Below, in pieces: positions 20,388-28,214 of a stretch of DNA of 38,067 nucleotides (positions are counted from its first letter, which is position 1; every line of letters begins with the position of its first letter). Source of the stretch: Nitrospirota bacterium (GTDB lineage: Bacteria > Nitrospirota > Thermodesulfovibrionia > UBA6902); the NCBI GenBank assembly GCA_016208905.1, contig JACQXG010000014.1, positions 1 to 38,067 on the forward strand, read 5' to 3'. The translations under genes and the position numbers were made by a program. The notes beneath the pieces are model-generated. The model saw only the letters and a list, made by a program, of their open reading frames with translations, searched no databases and had not been told where the DNA came from.

Positions 20388-21509
20388 ATGATAGACCGAA
20401 GGATATTAAAAGGTTTTGACTGGAGTTTTCTGGCGGCAGTCGTTGTCCTGTCCCTGATAGGGGTAATGACTATCTACAGCGCCACCAGGCCCCTCCTCGA
20501 AACCCAGCAGTCGTCTTTTTATGTGAAGCAGTTAAACTGGATAATGCTGAGTCTCGTTGTTTTTTTTCTGGCCGTAAGTTTTGACTACATGTGGTTTATA
20601 AGATCTGCATACCTGCTATATATAATCGGGGTGATTCTCCTGATAATTGTTCTCGTGGCAGGCAGGAAGGGGATGGGGGCGCAGAGGTGGATTGACCTCG
20701 GTTTTTTATCATTTCAGCCCTCCGAATTTTTCAAGATTTTTGTTGTACTGGCCCTTGCGCGTTATTTTTCACGCGTAGAGCATGGAGAAAAACTCGGGAT
20801 AAAAAAGTTATCAAAAATTGTCGGCATTTTTTTTATTTTCCCTGCAATCCTTATCCTGAAACAGCCTGATCTGGGGACAATGCTGATGGTCCTGTTCATA
20901 TTTACATCAATGGTCCTGACATACGGGGTCAGGAAAAAAATCCTTATAACGGTCCTCGTTATCGGGCTCATCGCTGCGCCGTTTGCCGGCAAATATCTTT
21001 GGGGAGGTTTAAAGGATTATCAGAAAAACAGGATCATAGCATTTATAGACCCGCAGGCAGACCCTCAGGGCGTCGGTTATCATATAGCTCAATCAAAGGT
21101 CTCCATAGGGGCAGGCGGTTTTCTTGGCAAAGGATACACGAAAGGCACCCAGGGACCTTACAGGTTTCTGCCGGAGCACCATACTGATTTTATTTTTTCC
21201 ATATTCTCTGAGGAATGGGGGTTCGTCGGCAGTGTCCTCCTGTTTGTACTGTACCTGTTCATTATATGGAAAGGCTTTGATACGGCAAGAAACGCACGGG
21301 ACATTGAGGGGACTTATCTGGCCCTTGGCGTAACGTATATGTTTACTTTTTATTTTGTCATTAATATCGGGATGACTGTCGGACTGATGCCTGTTGTCGG
21401 CATCCCTCTTCCTCTGATGAGTTACGGAGGGACGGCGCTGCTTTCCAATTTTCTGGCGCTGAGTATTATAGAAAACGTAAGGATACGGAAGTTTGCTTCG
21501 TATTATTAA
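20388..21509 (+). CDS. rodA: rod shape-determining protein RodA (SEDS family)
   Basis: LIGVMTIYSATRP, FQPSEFFKIFVVLALARYFS, KQPDLGTMLM, IGMTVGLMPVVGIPLPLMSYGGTALLSN. Confidence 0.97.
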   Translation: MIDRRILKGFDWSFLAAVVVLSLIGVMTIYSATRPLLETQQSSFYVKQLNWIMLSLVVFFLAVSFDYMWFIRSAYLLYIIGVILLIIVLVAGRKGMGAQRWIDLGFLSFQPSEFFKIFVVLALARYFSRVEHGEKLGIKKLSKIVGIFFIFPAILILKQPDLGTMLMVLFIFTSMVLTYGVRKKILITVLVIGLIAAPFAGKYLWGGLKDYQKNRIIAFIDPQADPQGVGYHIAQSKVSIGAGGFLGKGYTKGTQGPYRFLPEHHTDFIFSIFSEEWGFVGSVLLFVLYLFIIWKGFDTARNARDIEGTYLALGVTYMFTFYFVINIGMTVGLMPVVGIPLPLMSYGGTALLSNFLALSIIENVRIRKFASYY

Positions 21510-21510
21510 C

Positions 21511-21542
21511 GTTTCAATCCACGCGCCCGCGCGGGGCGCGAC
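21511..21542 (-). CRISPR. solitary type I-C-like CRISPR repeat (array remnant, single copy)
   Basis: + strand GTTTCAATCCACGCGCCCGCGCGGGGCGCGAC; minus strand GTCGCGCCCCGCGCGGGCGCGTGGATTGAAAC is 32 nt with the I-C stem and GTGGATTGAAAC tail. No second copy was seen in the window. Confidence 0.85.
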
Positions 21543-21600
21543 AGCTTAATCTGTAACAAAAAAATTTTAAAAAACAAATTCGCTGCTTTTGCGAACATAT

Positions 21601-21753
21601 TTATTTTGTTACTCCAAAGCATACAGTTGTCAGCGTGTGGACTGGAATACGCAAGGATACTTCTCCGTCTATCTTGACGACAACGGTCTCGCCTTCCTTT
21701 GAAAGATATGCGCCCTGAGTTGTGATAAATAATGTGTTGAGATGTTTTTTCAT
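21601..21753 (-). pseudogene. cas1: 5' remnant of type I-C cas1 (50 codons, then TAA)
   Basis: Minus-strand translation MKKHLNTLFITTQGAYLSKEGETVVVKIDGEVSLRIPVHTLTTVCFGVTK* matches the I-C Cas1 N-terminal pattern (MKKLLNTLYVTT.GAYL.KEGETVVV...HTL...VCFG). Too short for the supplied ORF track. Confidence 0.85.
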
Positions 21754-21754
21754 A

Positions 21755-22803
21755 TTATTTGTGTCTCTGTTTCTTCTTTCTTTTGATAGCCGATTCTATC
21801 TTTTTCAACTCTTCATCGTCAGCAAGAGCTTCCTCCTCCGCCTCTATTGCAAGCCGGTTATGGTTAAAGACCTCATAGTGATCAAGAGCCAGTTTACCCG
21901 CTACTTCTTTGGCGACCTTGCCGGCGTTAGTCAGAATGTCCCGTTCGTTAAAGTGCAGGAAGGCATCCAGTTTTTTCCGCCAGTCGCGCATGAATATTTG
22001 CCTGTGCCGCTTTGTCTGATCTTCTGTATAGTCCAGATACATGTTGACAATCCGGTTAAGCACTGCAATCTCGTTCTCATTCAGATAATTCTTGCTATAG
22101 TAACATCCCCCTTGCGGACTTTTGATCCCTTCCATGAGGTCAATCCCATATTGGGCTTCGATGCATCCGCCCGTTCGAAGATTATTTCAGCCGCAGTCTT
22201 GCCTGAAACGGAAAAATGAAGCTTATTCTGGACTATGCTGAAAAATTCGAGCGTTTCCTCCGCAGTCGGATCATAATCAGCAGCAAGTTTATAGATGTCC
22301 CGGATTTTCTGATAAAAGCGCTTTTCACTCGACCGGATGTCCCGGATGCGTTCAAGCATCTCATCAAAGTAATCCGAGCCGATGTTATTGACTTCTTTCA
22401 GGCGCTCATCATCCATGGTAAAGCCTTTGACCAGATACTCGTTTAGCCGTTCAGTCGCCCATTTGCGAAACTGTGTGCCGTGGGGGGATTTCACCCGGTA
22501 GCCAACTGCTATAATCGCTTCAAGGTTGTAGAATTTTATGCGGTAATTCTTGCCGTCAGCAGCAGTTGTCAAGTATTCCTTGACAACTCGTTTTTCCTGC
22601 AGTTCCTCTTCCTCAAAGACATTCCTGAGATGCAGGCTGATATTCTGCTTACTTGTTTGAAATAAATTTGCCATCAGTTGCTGTGAAAGCCAAACGGTTT
22701 CATCCTCAAGGCGTACTTCTATTTTCGTCTGTCCGTCTTCTGTCTGATAGAGAATTAAATCACTTTTGACTGGAATGTTTTCTTTCTTTTTCTTCATGGG
22801 CAT
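21755..22803 (-). pseudogene. rhuM: RhuM-family (virulence protein RhuM) gene split by a 1-nt frameshift
   Basis: N-part 22081..22803: ILYQTEDGQTKIEVRLEDETVWLSQQLMANLFQTSKQNISLHLRNVFEEEEL...NYRIKFYNLEAIIAVGYRVKSPHGTQFRKWAT. C-part 21755..22135: KNYLNENEIAVLNRIVNMYLDYTEDQTKRH. Adding one A at about 22091-22095 (GCAAG to GCAAAG) gives DVTIAKNYLNENE. Confidence 0.88.
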
Positions 22804-22902
22804 CCTTTCTCTATTTCACTTGAGACGCATCAATCATTATCAAATAAAATGGGAGTAGTATTAATTGTGGTGTTTGGACCCACGGTATCAGCTTATAGGA
22901 CT

Positions 22903-25017
22903 TTATCCCTTTCCATATCGCCAACGTAGCTGGCCACATTGGCACTGAACCCATTCAGCTCCCTCTGCGTCAGCAAACCATACGCTCTTGCCGCATAATA
23001 AACATTTAAAAGACTCGAGAGCTTTCTCACAGGCATCGATTAGCTTTACGGCTTCGGGACGAACAATATCAAAGGTATGTGTTCCACGGTTGGCCCATGA
23101 CACAAGCAGGCTATCTGTCTTTTCAAAGGCTATTATTGCGTCGCGGTAGGATTCATAGACAGTATCGGTTTTTTTCTGAAAACACGTCTTCCCATCTGCT
23201 ATGATGCGTTCGAGAAAATCATGAGCCAGCCTTTTGTCTTTTTTGTCGGCTCGAAGGTAGGGCATTCTTATCTGTAAATGCTCAGCAATGAATGCGAGTT
23301 CAATGTCCATTATCTTTCGTGCATCGGTCCCCGCTGAGTCTGGTCGAATAATGAGCAGAGCTCGTGCATCATCGAAAGTCGTCGTCTTGTGTGACCAACG
23401 AATACCTAAGTTCGGATTCTCATAAGGTAAAAGTGCCTTGAATATCCACTGATTGTTGTCAAGCTGTTGGCGTAACTCTGTGTACCACTCACGGTCATGG
23501 GTAAGTAGTATCACCTGCCGCTGGCCAAATTCTTTATCAAGCAGTTCTTGGATCATTCCTCGATGGTGACGATCCAAGCTGACGACGACGTCATCAAGGA
23601 ACAGCGGCCGATCATTATCCGCTTCTCGTTTGGCCATAGATAGAAAGATGCATAGGCCGAGGCTGTTTCTGTTTCCCTCAGAAAGTGTGAGCCTCGGAGA
23701 GTCTTGTTCTACGCCGTGAAACTTCAGACCAATATCAATTGCTTTGTCGGAGTCTTCGGGTAGATAAAGCTTGACATCATCAATTGACTCACCCGGATGC
23801 AAGATGGACCACATGGATTGAACGTCTGTAGAAATCTCATCTATCACCTTTTCAGATTGTGACCTGATTTCTTCACGGATGCCCTGCTCAAGAGTATCGA
23901 GGAATGAAACTAATACAGAAGTACGAGTCACTGCGGCGGCAATTTCACTAATCTCTATCACTGTATTAGCTGCATCGACTGTCAGCTTATCATTCGAAAG
24001 TTGTCGAACATCGAGTGGAGCGTCTTTCGAGCCTGTCACCGCAGCTTCGACTATGGGCACCAGCTTGTCCTCGATGTCTTTGAGATCAACCTCAGTACAT
24101 GAGGTTCTGAGTGTCTCGGAGTCAATACCATTAAGGTATGTGAAACAATCAACAAGAATCCCCTCAGAGATTTCGTCACGCCATGACTTCACGTCCTCTT
24201 TGTTCAAGCTGGACTTGAGTGATTTCAGGTCATCGCATAGAGTCCCAATGGAAGCCTTACGCTTATTAAAAGTATTGAGGATATCCTGAAGTCGTTCCTT
24301 CTCGTCAATGATGTGTGCTTGGAACAATTCGACCGATATTAAACGTCCACAAGCGGGACAATTAATCTCCTTCTCTTTTCCCAGCTTATCTGCGAATCGA
24401 CTTGCAGCTTTGAGGATTTCCAATCTTTCGATTATAAATGGTTCCACTACTTCTGATAGCTTGGCACTATGTGATCGTACTGTAGCAATTTGCCCTTTGA
24501 AATCCAAGCTCGCTACATCTCGTAGAGTAAGATATCTTTTCTGATCTGTGGAAAAATTGGTTACTTTAGTATCGAGAGCCGTTTTGATCTCTTTGCAGCA
24601 TGCTATGGTGTCTGTTGTTTTATTTTTATCTGAGCAGTATCTCAAATAGAGAACATCGAGTGTGTCAAAAATATCCTTGTCGGAGGCATTGCCAAAGACC
24701 TTTTTCCGTTTGGTGTCTGCATCGTTCAATACCGTATTATTCTGAATAAGATTCGATTCTTTTTTGACAGACTTCACAAGTTGTCGGAGATTTTCGGCTG
24801 CCACTTCCATCTGATTAAGGCCGAGGAGTGGCAGAAGAGCTGAGTATTTACTACCCTTAGTGTCTCGGATAAAATTCGCAACCTCGTCTTGCCTAAGTAT
24901 CGTGCGTTGATAATCCCAATTATTAATTATATCTACTGCAGCCGCCTTAAGGGTGAATGTGCCGTTCTTCTCGATCTCGGCCATTAGTTCCGACCCATCC
25001 TTAAACTTGATCTTCAA
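22903..25017 (-). CDS. SMC/RecN-like AAA (ABC-type) ATPase with zinc hook; N-terminal Walker A not found, possibly 5' truncated
   Basis: Zinc hook CPACGR, ABC signature LTLSEGNRNSLGLCIFLSMA, Walker B PLFLDDVVVSLD, H-switch LLTHD, C-terminal CLLCGK...CQCG; TTG start; no GxxxxGK[ST] anywhere in the ORF. Confidence 0.75.
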   Translation of the reverse strand: MKIKFKDGSELMAEIEKNGTFTLKAAAVDIINNWDYQRTILRQDEVANFIRDTKGSKYSALLPLLGLNQMEVAAENLRQLVKSVKKESNLIQNNTVLNDADTKRKKVFGNASDKDIFDTLDVLYLRYCSDKNKTTDTIACCKEIKTALDTKVTNFSTDQKRYLTLRDVASLDFKGQIATVRSHSAKLSEVVEPFIIERLEILKAASRFADKLGKEKEINCPACGRLISVELFQAHIIDEKERLQDILNTFNKRKASIGTLCDDLKSLKSSLNKEDVKSWRDEISEGILVDCFTYLNGIDSETLRTSCTEVDLKDIEDKLVPIVEAAVTGSKDAPLDVRQLSNDKLTVDAANTVIEISEIAAAVTRTSVLVSFLDTLEQGIREEIRSQSEKVIDEISTDVQSMWSILHPGESIDDVKLYLPEDSDKAIDIGLKFHGVEQDSPRLTLSEGNRNSLGLCIFLSMAKREADNDRPLFLDDVVVSLDRHHRGMIQELLDKEFGQRQVILLTHDREWYTELRQQLDNNQWIFKALLPYENPNLGIRWSHKTTTFDDARALLIIRPDSAGTDARKIMDIELAFIAEHLQIRMPYLRADKKDKRLAHDFLERIIADGKTCFQKKTDTVYESYRDAIIAFEKTDSLLVSWANRGTHTFDIVRPEAVKLIDACEKALESFKCLLCGKSVWFADAEGAEWVQCQCGQLRWRYGKG

Positions 25018-25049
25018 CTCGGTTCTTCTGTCGTTTGGTGTATGAGTGT

Positions 25050-25301
25050 TTATGATCCCGAAGGAGTGGGGAGCATATCTGAGAGGAGATCCTTTGTAAT
25101 GGCCGTCAGTTCTGCAGGGCGTAAAGGGCGCTCGCTAAGCTGGTTGTCCAGCAACTTATCTATCCTGGCTAAAAGAGGATCCGTCACCGAGGGATGACTA
25201 TTATGAGCTTCCGCGATTAGGGTGGTGATCCAGTGTTCGTTATTCCTCATGCTCATTCTCCTCAGAAAATCTCTCGTAATGCTGGATCGGGAAGGGATCA
25301 A
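25050..25301 (-). CDS. small hypothetical protein upstream of the ATPase (more likely start ATG at about 25256, MSMRNNEHW...)
   Basis: NNEHWITTLIAEAHNSHPSVTDPLLARIDKLLDNQLSERPLRPAELTAITKDLLSDML has protein-like composition; its start overlaps the end of another short minus-strand frame (...ICGMIKTRLDPFPIQHYERFSEENEHEE*). Confidence 0.4.
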   Translation of the reverse strand: MIPSRSSITRDFLRRMSMRNNEHWITTLIAEAHNSHPSVTDPLLARIDKLLDNQLSERPLRPAELTAITKDLLSDMLPTPSGS

Positions 25302-25520
25302 GTCTTGTTTTTATCATTCCGCATATATCAGTCAAATCACTTCTCCTCTTATAGCCATCCTGATACAATTACTGCCCTAAATATTTTGGGACTAATCCCC
25401 CTTTTTCTCCCGCTGCTTTATCTTGTCGAAAACATTATAAACATTTCCACTCATTCTTTTCTCTCCAAATCATGCCGCAAGCCTGCTAAAGATTAGTTGT
25501 CAGCCTTCAGCAATCAGCCC

Positions 25521-26033
25521 TCAATTCTCAGACTCCCTCCCAAACCCGATCTTCTTTTTTGGATTCTGTGAAGGCTCAATTAACTGTTTTATAACTTCAA
25601 AAACAACCTTGAACTGATGGTCGTATTTCTTTTCCATATCTTCTATCTTCTGCCTCAGTTCTTTATGCGTTGTCAACATCTCACGCAATTTTACAAACGC
25701 CCTCATTATCGCAATGTTTACCCTGACCGCCAGTTCACTGTTGAGAACACTTGACAGCATGGCTACTCCCTGCTCGGTGAACGCGTAAGGAGCAACTGTG
25801 GAATGTTTAAGTGTCTTGAACCGGTCACAATTTGTGACCAGTTCATTTCTCTCAATTATTGATAACTGAAACATGAAGTCTTCAGGAAAACGAGAGAGGT
25901 TCCTTTTAACTGCCTGATTCAGGGCCTTTGTTTCTACGCCATAAAGCGCAGCAAGGTCTCTGTCCAGCATTACCTTCTTGCCTCTGATAATAAGTATTTT
26001 GCCTTCGATAACCTGCTGCGGTATGATCTCCAT
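25521..26033 (-). CDS. ORF6N domain-containing protein
   Basis: [49 protein letters not shown]...[38 protein letters not shown]. Confidence 0.9.
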   Translation of the reverse strand: MEIIPQQVIEGKILIIRGKKVMLDRDLAALYGVETKALNQAVKRNLSRFPEDFMFQLSIIERNELVTNCDRFKTLKHSTVAPYAFTEQGVAMLSSVLNSELAVRVNIAIMRAFVKLREMLTTHKELRQKIEDMEKKYDHQFKVVFEVIKQLIEPSQNPKKKIGFGRESEN

Positions 26034-26106
26034 ATGTCCCCCCCTGGTTAAAAGTTTGTTGAAACATTTTATCCCTCAATATAATTAGTATAAACACGCC
26101 CGCTTC

Positions 26107-26508
26107 TCATAAAATCTCCCTTATCCCTTTGCCAAAGAGGGGCATATTCCAGCCTTCAGACTCCCCCTTAAACCCTATCTTCTTCCTCTTCGTCTCCGGC
26201 GGAGCCATCAACTGCCTTATGGCATCAAAGATCAATTTAATCTCTCCATCATGTTTCTCTATCTTCCGCTCAAGCTGCGCCAGATTGTGGGCAAGCTCCT
26301 TATGTGTTATTAGTATTTCTCGAAGTCTTGTGAATGTTCTCATTATCTGGATGTTTACCGTTATCGCCCGTTCACTATTAAGAACACTTGATAACATTGC
26401 AACGCCATTTTCAGTAAAAGCAAACGGCATTTTTCTTAATCCCATCTTTTCTTTAGATTTCTGATGTCCCCATGTTGCCCCCTCCTGATTAAAAGTTTGT
26501 TGCATCAT
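26107..26508 (-). pseudogene. ORF6N-family paralogue lacking the N-terminal ORF6N core
   Basis: [50 protein letters not shown] aligns with the neighbouring gene, but the preceding approx. 80 residues are missing and the ORF start reads through sequence resembling the neighbour's 5' untranslated region. Confidence 0.75.
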
Positions 26509-26681
26509 TTTATCTCTTAATTTTTATATTATCAAGACAATTCAGGAGGGCTTCTGAGCATCAGAAACAGAGGCAGATTTTCAATCAATAATGCAATACA
26601 CTTCAGTCTGAAAAAATAAACGTCAGAAAAAATAAATTTCAAGAAATATTCAAAATATCGTATAATCTATTTCCATATAAA

Positions 26682-27455
26682 ATGCTTATTAAATTTATCG
26701 AATATATCGGCGCGCTCATAGAGCGACCTGTCTTGGGTCTCGGCAGGCTGATGCTTCTGTTGTATTCCACTATAAAAGCAATGTTAAGGCCTCCTTTTGA
26801 AATAAGGAACATTGTGAGGCAGATGCTTGAAATAGGGGTCAACTCGCTTCCTGTAGTTTTTATAACAGCCGTATTCACCGGGATGGTCCTTGCACTGCAG
26901 AGCTACACAGGATTCAAGAGGTTCGGCGCCGAAGGGTTGGTAGGGACTGTAGTTGCGCTTTCAATGACGAGGGAACTTGGTCCTGTGCTTGCCGCGCTTA
27001 TTGTTACAGGGCGCGCCGGAGCTGCTATAGCTGCCGAACTGGGAACAATGAGGGTCACGGAACAGATTGACGCCCTGGAGGTCATGGCCGCAAATCCTAT
27101 AAAATACCTTGTTGTTCCGAGGTTCCTGTCAGGCATGATTATGCTTCCGGCCCTTACGGTCCTGACTGATATTGTGGGTATAATCGGCGGTTACATGGTC
27201 AGTGTTCTTATGCTTGGCGTTAATTCCAAATCTTATATGAGGGCGACATGGGATTTTCTGGATGCAGAGGATATCTTCAATGGTCTTATCAAGGCTTTTT
27301 TTTTCGGGGCCGCATTTACCCTTATCAGCTGCTATAAAGGATTTTATACAAAAGGCGGGGCCGAAGGTGTCGGAAGGGCATGTACGGGCGCTGTTGTTTA
27401 TTCATCCATGACTATTCTTGTATCGGACTACTTTCTCTCGGTATGGTTATTCTAA
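26682..27455 (+). CDS. mlaE: MlaE-family ABC transporter permease
   Basis: LPVVFITAVFTGMVLALQSYTGFKRFGAEGLVGTVVALSMTRELGPVLAALIVTGRAGAAIAAELGTMRVTEQIDALEVM. Confidence 0.95.
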   Translation: MLIKFIEYIGALIERPVLGLGRLMLLLYSTIKAMLRPPFEIRNIVRQMLEIGVNSLPVVFITAVFTGMVLALQSYTGFKRFGAEGLVGTVVALSMTRELGPVLAALIVTGRAGAAIAAELGTMRVTEQIDALEVMAANPIKYLVVPRFLSGMIMLPALTVLTDIVGIIGGYMVSVLMLGVNSKSYMRATWDFLDAEDIFNGLIKAFFFGAAFTLISCYKGFYTKGGAEGVGRACTGAVVYSSMTILVSDYFLSVWLF

Positions 27456-28214
27456 ATGATAGAGATAAGAGACCTTCATAAATCATTTAAAGACAATTAT
27501 ATCCTTCGCGGAGTTAATCTCAGGGTGAAAAAGGGGGACAGTGTTGTTGTAATCGGAGGCAGCGGTTCAGGAAAGAGCGTGCTTTTAAAACATATCATCG
27601 GACTGCTGCAACCCGACAGAGGCACAGTGCTTGTGAATTCTACAGACCTGTCCGGGCTTGATGAGGATGGATTGAATGAAATCAGAAAAAAGTTCGGCAT
27701 GCTTTTTCAGTCGGCAGCTTTGTTTGATTCAATGACAGTATGGCAGAATGTAGGATTCAGTTTGCTGCGCCATACCGGTATGACCGATTCAGAGGTCAAA
27801 GAAGTTTCCATACGGAAGCTCAATATGGTCGGGCTTACAGGTGTTGAAGATAAAATGCCGTCGGAAATGTCAGGCGGTATGCGTAAAAGGATCGGGCTTG
27901 CCAGGGCCATTGCCATGGAGCCCGAGATAATCCTTTATGACGAGCCTACAACAGGCCTTGATCCTATAATGGCTGATGCCATAAATGACCTGATTATAAA
28001 AATGAGAGAAAAGCTGAATGTAACGTCTGTGACGATCACGCATGATATGAAAAGCGCTTATAAGATTGCAGATACAATTGCCATGCTTTATAATGGTGTG
28101 ATTATTGCCGAAGGTTCACCCGCCGAAATACAAAATAGTCCGGACCCTGTTGTCAGGCAGTTTGTCGAAGGCCGCGCAGAGGGCCCGATAATTTTAGAAG
28201 GAGTAGATAAGTGA
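27456..28214 (+). CDS. mlaF: MlaF-family ABC transporter ATPase
   Basis: Walker A GGSGSGKSVLLKHIIGLLQPD, signature EMSGGMRKRIGLARA, Walker B IILYDEPTTGLDP. Confidence 0.95.
   Translation: MIEIRDLHKSFKDNYILRGVNLRVKKGDSVVVIGGSGSGKSVLLKHIIGLLQPDRGTVLVNSTDLSGLDEDGLNEIRKKFGMLFQSAALFDSMTVWQNVGFSLLRHTGMTDSEVKEVSIRKLNMVGLTGVEDKMPSEMSGGMRKRIGLARAIAMEPEIILYDEPTTGLDPIMADAINDLIIKMREKLNVTSVTITHDMKSAYKIADTIAMLYNGVIIAEGSPAEIQNSPDPVVRQFVEGRAEGPIILEGVDK

Noticed and set aside
21722-22219. Plus-strand ORFs at 21722..22219, 22216..22446 and 22480..22665
   Set aside because: Antisense to the convincing RhuM protein sequence; no family-like motifs.
25050-25301. Small ORF as the missing N-terminus (Walker A) of the ATPase
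   Set aside because: It is in a different frame and contains no P-loop motif, so it cannot supply the missing Walker A.
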